From positions 381,296 to 445,295 of the forward strand of contig NZ_KE383923.1 in assembly GCF_000422805.1 (NCBI RefSeq): 64,000 bases of DNA, given 5' to 3'. The notes under the pieces were generated by a model. It ran no database searches. It saw only the letters and a program-made list of their open reading frames with translations, and was not told where the DNA came from. This DNA is from Nocardioides halotolerans DSM 19273 (GTDB lineage Bacteria; Actinomycetota; Actinomycetes; Propionibacteriales; Nocardioidaceae). Both the position numbers and the translations under genes were made by a program. This document shows positions 43,796 through 51,504 of the stretch, one piece after another. Every line of letters begins with the position of its first letter. Positions within the stretch are counted from its first letter, which is position 1.

Positions 43796-44586
43796 GCCGG
43801 AACCGCCGAGAAGTGCACGGACACCCCGCCGAGACCGCTGATGACTGCGGTGGCGGTGGCACCCGGGACGACGGGCCGCATGGGCCCGAGTGCCCCGGAG
43901 AGCACCACCTGGCCGGCTCGAAGCGGATCCCCGAGCTCGCGGGATCGGAGCGCGAGCCAGCGCAGCGCCTCCAGGGGGTCACCCAGGCACGCCGCGCCGG
44001 TGCCGGTCGAGTCATCCTGGCCGGTGACGATCATCCGCATCTCGACGTCCTTGGGCTCGAACCGGTCGAGGTGCACCCGTCGGGATCCAAGCACGTAGGC
44101 CCCTGAAGAGGCGTTATCGGCGACGGTGTCCGCGATCGTGATGTCCCAGCCCTCGATCCGGCTGTCCGCGATCTCCATGGCCGCGACGGCGTACCCGACG
44201 GCGTCCTTCACCTGCACCAGGTCAAGGTCGCCGTCCGCCAGGTCATCCCCCAGGACGAACGCCACCTCCGCCTCGATCCGCGGTTGAAGAAGGCGGTCGA
44301 AGGGGATCGTGTCCCCGTCTGCGTACTGCATGTCCGCGAGGAGGACGCCGAAGTCGGGCTGGTCCACCCCGAGCTGCTGCTGCACGGCCTGCGACGTCAG
44401 ACCGATCTTGCGACCGACCACCCGCGCACCAGCAGCAACGCGTCCGTCCACCACGGCGGTCTGGACGGCGTAAGCCGCCTCGAGGTCGTCGGCACCGATC
44501 AGGCCCCGAACCGGCCGACACGGCCGCCCCGTCGCAGCCGCCGCCTGCAACCGTTCCGCCGCGGCCTGCAGAGCATCGGTGGGCAT
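43792..44586 (-). CDS. 2-oxopent-4-enoate (2-hydroxypentadienoate) hydratase
   Basis: A 264-residue member of the fumarylacetoacetase-like hydratase family (MhpD/BphH/HsaE): [40 protein letters not shown] with metal-binding glutamates, and a final [11 protein letters not shown]. It hydrates 2-hydroxypenta-2,4-dienoate, the ring-fission product of meta cleavage, to 4-hydroxy-2-oxovalerate. It is the first gene of the meta lower-pathway series. The ATG at 44586 lies 40 bases from the IclR-type palindrome; the open frame continues upstream across this palindrome but has no homology there. Confidence 0.92.
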   Translation of the reverse strand: MPTDALQAAAERLQAAAATGRPCRPVRGLIGADDLEAAYAVQTAVVDGRVAAGARVVGRKIGLTSQAVQQQLGVDQPDFGVLLADMQYADGDTIPFDRLLQPRIEAEVAFVLGDDLADGDLDLVQVKDAVGYAVAAMEIADSRIEGWDITIADTVADNASSGAYVLGSRRVHLDRFEPKDVEMRMIVTGQDDSTGTGAACLGDPLEALRWLALRSRELGDPLRAGQVVLSGALGPMRPVVPGATATAVISGLGGVSVHFSAVPA

Positions 44587-44625
44587 GGAGGGACTGTGGC
44601 TCCGAAGCGCTCGACGCGCGAGGGG

Positions 44626-44648
44626 ATCGTATCGCTCAGCGATACGAT
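44626..44648. promoter_or_regulatory. Perfect palindromic operator between IclR and the meta-pathway operon
   Basis: ATCGTATCGCT (44626-44636) and its exact reverse complement AGCGATACGAT (44638-44648) flank a single C. The palindrome ends six bases before the ATG of the IclR gene and lies 40 bases from the start of the divergent hydratase gene. This is the expected place for an operator through which the IclR protein controls itself and the ten minus-strand genes. Confidence 0.8.
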
Positions 44649-44654
44649 GCCGAG

Positions 44655-45353
44655 ATGGCCGCAGCCACCCATCTCGACTCCGTCCTGGGCAAGGCCACAG
44701 CGATCCTCCGCGCGTTCGGGGTCGACGATCACGTGCTGACATTGGCGGAGCTGGTCCGCCGCACGGGGCTGCACAAGGCCACGACCTACCGGCTCTGCGG
44801 AGAGCTGGTCGAGCTCCGTCTCCTCGACAAGACGAGCGGCGGCTACCGGCTGTCCGGTGGTCTCTTCGAGCTCGGGATGCGCGCCTCGGCCGAGCGAAGC
44901 CTCCTCGAGTTGGCCGTCCCGTTCATGCAAGACCTCTACGAACGGACCCACGAGACCGTGCATCTCGGCGTGCGCGAGGGCACAGAGGTCATGTACATCT
45001 CGAAGCTCGGCGGACACCGGCAGGCATCAAGCCCATCGCGCGTAGGTGGTCGCCTGCCACTGCACTGCACGGCGATCGGCAAGGTGTTGCTCGCCTTCGC
45101 GCCAACGGTTGTCCGTCGTTCGATGTTGAGCGGTGCACTTGAGCGTCGAACGCCACACACGATCGTCCGGCCTGGGCAACTCTCGAGGTCCCTAGCGGAC
45201 GCTCGGCGTAGAGGGGTCGCCTTCGAGCGAGAGGAATCCGCCCTCGGTATCAACTGCGTCGCAGCCCCGATCGCCGTCGCCGGTCAAGTGGTGGCCGCTC
45301 TGAGTCTGACCGGTCCCACGAGTCGGTTCCGACCGGAGCAACACAGTCCCTAG
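44655..45353 (+). CDS. IclR-family transcriptional regulator with short C terminus
   Basis: A 232-residue IclR regulator: N-terminal winged helix (LAELVRRTGLHKATTYRL, CGELVELRLLDKTSGGYRLS) and an effector domain (HETVHLGVREGTEVMYISKL, HCTAIGKVLLAFAP, FEREESALGINCVAAPI). Family proteins end with two further helices after the segment SLTGPTSRF; here the protein stops ten residues later (PEQHSP), about 20-25 residues short. The truncation lies at the left edge of the accessory island, so the end may have been replaced by an insertion. It sits divergent from the meta-pathway operon over a perfect palindrome and probably regulates it. Whether the short form binds its effector is open. Confidence 0.87.
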   Translation: MAAATHLDSVLGKATAILRAFGVDDHVLTLAELVRRTGLHKATTYRLCGELVELRLLDKTSGGYRLSGGLFELGMRASAERSLLELAVPFMQDLYERTHETVHLGVREGTEVMYISKLGGHRQASSPSRVGGRLPLHCTAIGKVLLAFAPTVVRRSMLSGALERRTPHTIVRPGQLSRSLADARRRGVAFEREESALGINCVAAPIAVAGQVVAALSLTGPTSRFRPEQHSP

Positions 45354-45366
45354 GTAGTCATCTGTC

Positions 45367-45400
45367 GCTTCACGCGCATCCTGCATAGCGCGCGTGAAGC
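45367..45400. terminator. Hairpin after the IclR gene
   Basis: GCTTCACGCGC (45367-45377) is exactly complementary to 45390-45400, with a 12-base loop. It starts 13 bases after the IclR stop. There is no T-run, so it may be a terminator without a classical tail or a remnant at the island border. Confidence 0.5.
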
Positions 45401-45498
45401 AACACGTAGACGTCGAGTCCCGCGCTGGCGATCTCCGACGCCGATCACCGGCTACCTAGGGTGTTGTCGCACAAACTCGTCAGCATCCAGAGGTGGAA

Positions 45499-46059
45499 AT
45501 GGCGTGGCAGATCTCGTTTCAAAGCCAGGTGCTCACGGTGCAGGCGAGTGCGTCGGGCGGCACGATCACCACGATCGAGTTCCGGGATCGAGACTCTGTG
45601 GACTACATCGTGCGTCGCGGTGTCTCGGAGGCATGTGCCCACGTTCTCTGGAGAGTCGACACCGACGCAGTTGCTGGCCACGCCCATCTGCCAGATGACT
45701 ATGCGCCGGACCAGCGGGATGAGTCGCGAGCGCGCCGCGTCTGCGCGTTCGTGGATGGGCTCTCCGAAGGGGAGCTGCTACAGATCGCGCAGACCCTCGC
45801 CAGGCAAGAAGTCATAGTGGCGAGAAACGAAGCTCGAGAGCGCCTCGATGTTCTCGATCGGACTAGCCAAGACCTAGTGCGAGCCCGACGCGCACTGCAC
45901 CGCGCCAACCTGGTTCTCGACGCACTGAGGCTGCCGCCGACGGTTCGCGAGGCAGCGCTTCGGATCGCGGACGACTTCGTTGGCAACGCAGACGAGCTCA
46001 GGCAGCTCGCCACACATCTCGCCACCGATCCTGAGGCCGACCTCGCGGAGCCCGATTGA
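45499..46059 (+). CDS. Unknown protein, intact member of a local three-copy family
   Basis: A 186-residue protein I do not recognise. The N-terminal part (WQISFQSQVLTVQASASGG) is predicted mainly beta; the middle helix CAFVDGLSEGELLQIAQTLA and a C-terminal helical segment LPPTVREAALRIADDFVGN with DELRQLATHLA follow. The last two blocks recur in the genes at 46675-47288 and 47413-48067 (PPAVREAALRLAKDFIG, and VARSFAVRAADSFIG), defining a local family. I chose the ATG at 45499 because AGAGG stands five bases before it; a GTG at 45493 would add two residues. No membrane segments. Function unknown. Confidence 0.68.
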   Translation: MAWQISFQSQVLTVQASASGGTITTIEFRDRDSVDYIVRRGVSEACAHVLWRVDTDAVAGHAHLPDDYAPDQRDESRARRVCAFVDGLSEGELLQIAQTLARQEVIVARNEARERLDVLDRTSQDLVRARRALHRANLVLDALRLPPTVREAALRIADDFVGNADELRQLATHLATDPEADLAEPD

Positions 46060-46181
46060 GGCGCGCACGGGTCTTGGGGCCGGAGAGTCGCGCCAACGGG
46101 TCCTGATGAACGTCGGAGACGTTCCGCGCCACGACTGGGACGCCCATGTTTCCCGGCGGCGCCAAGACCCATGGAGGGGTC

Positions 46182-46568
46182 ATGACCACAATCGATCACC
46201 GGACCAGCGATACGCGGAGCGCCTCCGCTGCCCAAGCGGAGCAACTGGCGGAAGTCATCTCGCTAGCCGACTACAAGGACCGCCGTCGGCTGGAGCGGCT
46301 GACGAGTGTCCGCGAGCACCTCGCCACCACGGCCGCGGCTCAACGCAGCCACGGCCTCGAGGAGGCCGCCGAAACGTTCGAGCTCCTGCTGAGTGTCGAG
46401 TCGATCATCAGCCAGGAGTTCCCGCTCCCCTACGAGCACCTGCTTACCGACTGGGCCGTCCAAGACTCCGTCGCCGAACACCCCGTCGGCGAGTGGATGC
46501 CTGACTGCACCCTGTGCCGCACCATCTCGAGGACGGTGCCCACGGCAGGTCCACCCGACGCCGCGTAG
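46182..46568 (+). CDS. Small unknown protein with a C-terminal CxxC
   Basis: A 128-residue, largely helical protein (AEVISLADYKDRRRLERL, EEAAETFELLLSVESIIS) ending with WMPDCTLCRTIS, a Cys-x2-Cys pair that may bind metal. A strong GGAGGGG site precedes the ATG at 46182; an upstream in-frame codon at 46146 is less likely. It follows the intact family member by 122 bases and is followed by a perfect terminator hairpin. Its function is unknown; association with the local family genes is by position only. Confidence 0.65.
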   Translation: MTTIDHRTSDTRSASAAQAEQLAEVISLADYKDRRRLERLTSVREHLATTAAAQRSHGLEEAAETFELLLSVESIISQEFPLPYEHLLTDWAVQDSVAEHPVGEWMPDCTLCRTISRTVPTAGPPDAA

Positions 46569-46599
46569 GTGCAGCGCCGGGCGCAGCGCGTTCGACCAG

Positions 46600-46631
46600 A
46601 CCGCCGCCGGACCTTAGAGTCCGGCGGCGGT
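46600..46631. terminator. Strong hairpin terminator between converging genes
   Basis: ACCGCCGCCGGAC (46600-46612) and its exact complement at 46619-46631 form a 13-bp stem with loop CTTAGA, followed by TTCC. It lies 32 bases after the stop of the CxxC gene and 43 bases beyond the stop of the opposite pseudogene, so it can serve both directions. Confidence 0.75.
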
Positions 46632-46674
46632 TTCCGCATGGAACACCGGCGGTGTCCCGGGATGCCCCGCTCCG

Positions 46675-47288
46675 TCACCTGTTAGAGGCCACGTCTGCGG
46701 CCAGCTCGACCAACTGGTCCGGGCTGCCGATGAAGGAGTCGGCCGCGCGTACGGCGAACGACCTCGCCACGGGATGATCGATGTTCAGGGCCGCCCGCCG
46801 TAGTTCCTCGAGAGCGACCCGCTCGTGGCTGCTCTCGATCATCCCGGACCAAACTCGGTTGCGTGGGTCGTGCTTGCTCCGCTCCGTCCGCATCTCCAGC
46901 CGGGCTCGCGCGCCGTCGACCGCTCTTGAGCGAAGATCCGCGCAGCTTCGACGATCTCTTCGATCGGGAGGGCCGCGACCGTGTCGAGGAACAGGTGCTC
47001 GAGTGGCGTCGGCCCCGTGGGGCTGAGCTCGCTGAGCTGGTCCTCTTCGTGTGCGCGCGTGGACCGCAGCCCCCGAGCGGGGAGATGTAGTTCATCGCTG
47101 AGGCGTAGCAACCAGGGGTCGCCGCCTTCGACCGAGCGCACGACGGTCCCGATCTGCGGGTCGGGCCGGACGGGGCCGGCGGCCGTGAAGTGCACCCAGC
47201 GCCAGTCGCGGCGTGACGGGGTCGCCAGCACGGAACGTTTCCGGTCACCGGGTGCGAAGGACCACGGGAGCGGCTCGCGTCGTCGCAT
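46675..47288 (-). pseudogene. Second member of the local family, broken by a 2-base frameshift
   Basis: Reading from the ATG at 47288, the frame encodes PWSFAPGDRKRSVLA through LPIEEIVEAARIFAQERSTA and then loses homology. In another frame, coding resumes as ARLEMRTERSKHDPRN and ends with HPVARSFAVRAADSFIG and DQLVELAADVASNR at 46675. The break falls in the run CGCGCG (about 46907-46913); removing one CG pair restores 204 codons. The product would be 203 residues, with the middle helix and C-terminal block of the family. It may be a true pseudogene, a phase-variable gene or a sequencing error. Confidence 0.62.
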
Positions 47289-47412
47289 CGCGCGTCTTCC
47301 TTCCGGATTCTCCCCATGCCGCCGCGCCTGGTGAACCGGCGCGAGTGGCGGTGTGGTCCCAGATGGTGGCATCGAGGTGCGACACAGGCAGGCGGTCCTC
47401 GGCGTCGACCGG

Positions 47413-48067
47413 ATGATCAATGTCGTGTCGTACCCGACCGGCACGCTGGCTGCCGTGGAGACCACCTGGGAGCTGCCCTATGGCGACGACGTCCTCCAGG
47501 TCTACGCCCACGTCGTAGCAGGCGATTTCACGTGCATCGGCTTTCGCCACTGGGACTCGCACAACCGGTTCCTCATCCGGCGAGACGTCGAGGACGAGAC
47601 CGCCTGGATGCGCTGGATGGTCGAGACCGAACCGGGTGTGTTCACGATGCAGCCGCCCGGCCTCGAGCCTGAGGGCTGGATACCGGATCCAAGCGGCCAG
47701 GTCGTGCTCGACTTCGTCAACGCACTGACGTCGACCGACCTCCTCGCCATCGCGCAGTCCCTTGCCGACGCCGAGATCGAGGAAGCCAGCGACCTCGTCG
47801 ATAGCCGAGTCCAGTTCGTCAAGCGCGCAGAGGACGAGCTTGCCGATGCCGAGCGTCGGTTGCACCTCTCGCGGCTGGTCCAGGAAGCCCTGCGACAAAC
47901 CTCCTGCGGTCCGTGAGGCGGCACTCAGGTTGGCCAAGGACTTCATCGGCACCGTCGATCAGCTGCGTGAGCTTGCAGTCGATCTCGTCGATGGCGACAC
48001 CGAGCCCTTGGAGGAAGACGATCCAACGGAGGCCAGACCGGACTCGCCGAACGAGGTCGACCCATGA
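47413..48067 (+). pseudogene. Third member of the local family, broken by a 1-base frameshift
   Basis: From the ATG at 47413 the frame encodes INVVSYPTGTLAAVETTWEL, a beta-rich domain, and the helix VLDFVNALTSTDLLAIAQSL, then reaches a stop at 47914-47916. One base away the frame continues PPAVREAALRLAKDFIG to a stop at 48065-48067. The shift lies in ACAAACC (47896-47902); with one A fewer the text reads LRQPPAVREAALR, aligning with LRLPPTVREAALR of the intact copy, and the gene has 218 codons. The next gene starts inside the restored stop (ATGA), so the full-length version is the original form. A longer start at GTG 47353 is possible. Confidence 0.68.
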
Positions 48068-48555
48068 CCGAGGTGCCGTCCGATGACGAGGAGCACTGGC
48101 AGCTACCGCCGTTCTCCGACATCCGCAGCCTCGGAGTGTTCGAGCAACACCCACGCACCGGCACGACCTACCGGGCCTTCCTCGTCTTCGTCTACGGGGG
48201 CCGAGCAGCCGTCGCCCGACTCCCCTTGGTCATCCCGACAAAGCACGTCGACATCTGGCAGCGCTTGGACGACACAATCCGCAAGGTCCTGGACCTGCTC
48301 TCTCAGCTGGATCTCGAGCAGCGCGTCCGGTTCCACCAAGAGATCGACGAGACCGTCGACCTCTACTTCCGCCTTCACAACCTGAGGTCGGGCGATGACG
48401 CGGTTGAGGAGTCTGACCATGTCGATGGGATACGAGCTGGTCCCTCGCAACCTCGATCAAAGGCAAAATCGGGAAGGCCAGAGAAGCTGATCGCGACCGC
48501 GCATGCTGCTTCGAGCGAACCCGAGGTCGTCAGGCGTACGGACGACCAGAGCTGA
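48064..48555 (+). CDS. Unknown protein coupled to the frameshifted family gene
   Basis: A 163-residue protein without a recognised domain. The N-terminal part (HWQLPPFSDIRSLGVFEQHP, TTYRAFLVFVYGGRAAVARL) looks like a beta sheet; the middle (LDDTIRKVLDLLSQLDLEQR, FHQEIDETVDLYFRLHNL) is helical, and the last 50 residues are polar and probably disordered. The ATG overlaps the restored stop of the preceding pseudogene in ATGA. Its last 26 bases overlap the end of the converging HIRAN gene, an unusual tail-to-tail overlap that suggests the C terminus was extended. Confidence 0.6.
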   Translation: MTEVPSDDEEHWQLPPFSDIRSLGVFEQHPRTGTTYRAFLVFVYGGRAAVARLPLVIPTKHVDIWQRLDDTIRKVLDLLSQLDLEQRVRFHQEIDETVDLYFRLHNLRSGDDAVEESDHVDGIRAGPSQPRSKAKSGRPEKLIATAHAASSEPEVVRRTDDQS

Positions 48556-49501
48556 GCATGGATGAGATGTCGGCGGCAGCGGCGATCACGATGAAGGCCG
48601 TGCCGTCGTCTCGTCCTGAGCGAGGTCCCCGCAGGCTGACCGCGCCAAGTTCCTCACCTCTGTCGAGGCGCTTGGCCAACGACACGGCTCGCCCGCGCTG
48701 GACGTAGCCGAACGGTTTCCGGGCGCCAGGTGCATAGAGAGCGATCGCGTTGCGGTCGTGCGGATTGTCCGGCTCTCTGCGCAGCTCGACGGGTCGCCCC
48801 TTGCGCAGATCGGCGCTACGGAACGCCGCCGCGTGGTACGCACTGCCCCGCGCGTAGGACGTCACGATCCCGATGGACCGCAGCCCAGGGCCCTTGGGGT
48901 TGAGGGCCTTGCCGCCGTCGATGGGCGACCAGAAGACAAGTCGGTCGCCGGCGTCGACAAGCCTCAGCGTCGGCGACCCGTTCGTGTCCCGGGTCAGGTA
49001 CCTGCTCTCGTTCTCCTTGGCCACATAGTCCTCTCGGACGACACCTCCCGCATGGCCGCTGCCGCTCACCGTGCCGGCCGAATCGGGTGTGATGCGCCGT
49101 CCTTGAGCCTTTTGGCGTGGCTTCGGTGGGCCGCGTCGCTCGAGATGGCTGGCGATCTCGACGATCTCCGCGATGGACCTCTGCTGCCGTCGATAGGAGG
49201 CGACTCGGTGGGCCCAGTCCTCTGCACTCATACACGACGGTCCCGGCACTTTCGAGGTTGCGGTCGGGGAGGTGAGCGGTGGCGGCTCGTCAGGCGGCGT
49301 GACCGAGTCAGAGGGCGTAGGCCCACCGTCGAGCTCGGCGAGCAGCTGCTGGGCTCGCCGGTCGATCTCGGGCATGAGCCGCTCGGCCTCTGCTGCTATC
49401 AGCTGGGCCGTCTCATCCTCACCCGGATCCGGTGGTGCGGCAGCTGGCCCACGGTCGGGCGGGGAGGTGTCTTCTCGGCTGCGACGTCGAAAGAGGCGCA
49501 C
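48530..49501 (-). CDS. HIRAN-domain protein
   Basis: A 323-residue protein. Residues 1-90 are acidic/proline-rich and low complexity; 91-130 are helical (AEDWAHRVASYRRQQRSIAE); residues about 220-300 match a HIRAN domain (ELRREPDNPHDRNAIALYA, KPFGYVQRGRAVSLAKRL). HIRAN domains bind single-stranded DNA ends or damaged DNA, in eukaryotes as part of Rad5/HLTF and in bacteria beside nucleases or helicases. The GTG at 49501 lies 12 bases after the stop of the nuclease-like gene, so both are probably one operon. I infer a DNA-targeting partner for that nuclease; no catalytic site is visible in this protein itself. Confidence 0.8.
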   Translation of the reverse strand: MRLFRRRSREDTSPPDRGPAAAPPDPGEDETAQLIAAEAERLMPEIDRRAQQLLAELDGGPTPSDSVTPPDEPPPLTSPTATSKVPGPSCMSAEDWAHRVASYRRQQRSIAEIVEIASHLERRGPPKPRQKAQGRRITPDSAGTVSGSGHAGGVVREDYVAKENESRYLTRDTNGSPTLRLVDAGDRLVFWSPIDGGKALNPKGPGLRSIGIVTSYARGSAYHAAAFRSADLRKGRPVELRREPDNPHDRNAIALYAPGARKPFGYVQRGRAVSLAKRLDRGEELGAVSLRGPRSGRDDGTAFIVIAAAADISSMLSSGRPYA

Positions 49502-49513
49502 GGGGCGGTCGGC

Positions 49514-51040
49514 TTACGAACAACGGGGCGAGGGTGCGGTCCCACTTGGTAGTGGGTCGTCTTCGGCGCGAGTAACGGTGCCTGACTCGTCGACCCCGGG
49601 GGCCGAGTTGTCGCCGGCTCCGTTGTCATCGAACCCCGCTGCGGCGTTCAGATTGGTAGTCGGCCCGGCGTCGCTTCCTGCGTTGTCGCCGTCTTCCTGG
49701 TGGTCGACGTCGTAGGGGCCGTCCTGCGAAGAAAGGGACGTCGAGACCAGAGCCGAGGGGGTCTCGTGGACAGCCAGTGGCTCCCGCATCCTCGGCGGCG
49801 AGGCCGACCACGCCTTCAGGTCTTGGACGACCTCGGCGTAGAAGGCGTCGACCAGCTCCAAGACTGAGTCGATGAACCCTCCACGACCGCGGCCTCGCTT
49901 GACGCCCATGGGTGCTGACATGGCGACCTGGAAGCTGCGCAGGTCACGCTTGGGGTCGGCGATCAACAGGCTGGGCTCCTCGCGGACCTTGCCCAGCAGC
50001 TCCGTCGCGCCGGCGCCGCGAGCGTTTGCGACGAAAGCCTCCAGCCGTACGGAGTCCGGTGCGCTCTTGAGCTGGCGGACCAGCCAGTTCACACGTGTCT
50101 GGGCTCTGCCTTCCTTGGGCGCGTCGATGTCGAGCGATGCGATCACCCGACCGGCCCTCAGGTCGGCGGTAACGGAGATCGGCGCGACGGCATGAGGGAT
50201 CCGGATGGCGCCGGAGAGCAGGCCTTGGCCGACCATGCCCTGCAGGAGGGATTGAGCGCGCAAGCCGGGCTCGGCCTGCTCACGGCGGCTCAGCACAGGG
50301 AGTACCTCGGTGCCGAGCTGTCGTCCCAGACGCAAGCTGGCGTAGCGCAGCAGCGCATCGAACCGCGCGACGACCTCCGGGGCGGCCTTGTCGGTAGCGC
50401 GCAGCGTCCCGGCGGTGACCGCTTCGCGGACGGCGACCCAGTGCTGGCCCATGTCGTCGAGCTCCATCGCACCCGAACGCGGATGCTCGAGGTACCTGAT
50501 GAGCTCCCCGAGGATCCAGGCCTGCTCTGGGTCGGAGACACCGCGGTGCTCCTTCTGCATCACCGCAGTGGAGAGCAGGTAGGTCCATGACCAGTGATGG
50601 AGCTCGACCTTGCGCATCTTGCGCTTGTCAACCTTGGTCGGGTGCTGACCCGCGACGGGCGGGATCTCGTTGCTGATCGTGATCAGGGCGTCGAAGCCCT
50701 GCTCGCGCGCGATGTCGAGGTAGTTCTCCAGCTGCTGCGTCTCGAGTTCGCTCTTCCCGGTCTTCACCTCGACCAGCGCAGTCCAGGTTCGCGAGCCACG
50801 TGTGACCCGGATCAGACCGTCCGGGTAACAGCGCTTGTCGACCAGCATGAACGGGACCTCGATGTAGGTCTCCACGTTTCCGGCCGGCGCGCCGAGCGGC
50901 CCGAGGACGGCCTTGCTGAACTCCTTGACGATGCCCATGACCGCCAACAGCGCAGAGGTGGCCCGGCGCTCCTGCTCCTCCGCTCCCGAGATGCCGGAGG
51001 TTGGGATCAACCGTGCCTCGTGCCATGCCTCTTCTGTCAT
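49514..51040 (-). CDS. PD-(D/E)xK (RecB-type) nuclease-like protein
   Basis: A 508-residue protein with a restriction-type nuclease core near the N terminus: Pro73-Asp74 in CYPDGLIRV, Glu91-Val-Lys93 in ALVEVKTGKSE, and the helix QQLENYLDIA, in which Q103-x3-Y107 resembles the RecB-family QxxxY motif. The rest (about 150-400) is mixed alpha/beta without a recognised domain; the last 90 residues are polar and probably unfolded. A DNase role in defence or DNA repair is inferred from these motifs and from the HIRAN gene downstream. The start follows a GGAGGG-like site; a candidate promoter lies 51094-51122. No methyltransferase or helicase is nearby. Confidence 0.75.
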   Translation of the reverse strand: MTEEAWHEARLIPTSGISGAEEQERRATSALLAVMGIVKEFSKAVLGPLGAPAGNVETYIEVPFMLVDKRCYPDGLIRVTRGSRTWTALVEVKTGKSELETQQLENYLDIAREQGFDALITISNEIPPVAGQHPTKVDKRKMRKVELHHWSWTYLLSTAVMQKEHRGVSDPEQAWILGELIRYLEHPRSGAMELDDMGQHWVAVREAVTAGTLRATDKAAPEVVARFDALLRYASLRLGRQLGTEVLPVLSRREQAEPGLRAQSLLQGMVGQGLLSGAIRIPHAVAPISVTADLRAGRVIASLDIDAPKEGRAQTRVNWLVRQLKSAPDSVRLEAFVANARGAGATELLGKVREEPSLLIADPKRDLRSFQVAMSAPMGVKRGRGRGGFIDSVLELVDAFYAEVVQDLKAWSASPPRMREPLAVHETPSALVSTSLSSQDGPYDVDHQEDGDNAGSDAGPTTNLNAAAGFDDNGAGDNSAPGVDESGTVTRAEDDPLPSGTAPSPRCS

Positions 51041-51093
51041 GGTCTGAGCCCTCCCTGGTTGCGTTCGCGGGTCGTGCCACGCAGCAAGCAGGG

Positions 51094-51122
51094 TAAGTCT
51101 CGAGAGCCTCCCGACACGTCAA
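51094..51122 (-). promoter_or_regulatory. Candidate promoter of the nuclease/HIRAN operon
   Basis: On the minus strand TTGACG (51122-51117) and GACTTA (51099-51094) are separated by exactly 17 bases, a reasonable housekeeping-type -35/-10 pair, about 55 bases before the ATG at 51040. Confidence 0.4.
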
Positions 51123-51193
51123 ATCCGGCTTGGCGGGTGCTGCTCGTCTCTTATTGACTTAGAGGCGCTTCGGGGTCCCGCCTGACTGCTGAA

Positions 51194-51209
51194 GAGTCTG
51201 GCCAGACTC
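51194..51209. repeat. 16-base perfect palindrome before the nuclease operon
   Basis: GAGTCTGG is followed directly by its reverse complement CCAGACTC. The palindrome lies between the upstream small gene, whose stop codon it overlaps, and the nuclease promoter. It may be an operator for the nuclease operon or part of a terminator; nothing decides between them. Confidence 0.5.
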
Positions 51210-51504
51210 AGGTCCAGATGTCGTCGGCGAGGTCGGGGTTCTGTGCCTGGAGCGCCTCGAGGACACTGCGGCTCGGGAGATCGTCAAGCAGGCTCTCGTC
51301 GCCGTCCTCGAGGTCCGCGAGCTCCTCAGGCAGCAGCCCGACCAGCTTCAGGGCGCTGACCGCATGCCAGGTCCCCTCGCCATCGTGGATAACGAGCGTC
51401 AGAGGCGAGGAAGTCGGCAAGCCTCGGCCCGCCGTCTCTGACCCTGGCTGGACATCCCCGGGCGAGGTGGACGTGGTCTGCGGGAGGGCATGTTCATCGG
51501 ACAT
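51208..51504 (-). CDS. Small acidic protein of unknown function
   Basis: A possible 98-residue protein from the ATG at 51504. The C-terminal half is strongly acidic (GLLPEELADLEDGDESLLDD, LPSRSVLEALQAQNPDLADD) and preceded by LTLVIHDGEGTWHAVSAL. It lies upstream of the nuclease gene on the same strand, 167 bases away. Small acidic proteins next to nucleases may be inhibitors or DNA mimics, but this one has no detectable relatives in my memory. No good ribosome site is seen, so the gene itself is uncertain. Confidence 0.45.
   Translation of the reverse strand: MSDEHALPQTTSTSPGDVQPGSETAGRGLPTSSPLTLVIHDGEGTWHAVSALKLVGLLPEELADLEDGDESLLDDLPSRSVLEALQAQNPDLADDIWT

Noticed and set aside
49514..51040. 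A restriction-modification system
   Set aside because: There is a nuclease-like core but no methyltransferase, specificity subunit or helicase nearby.
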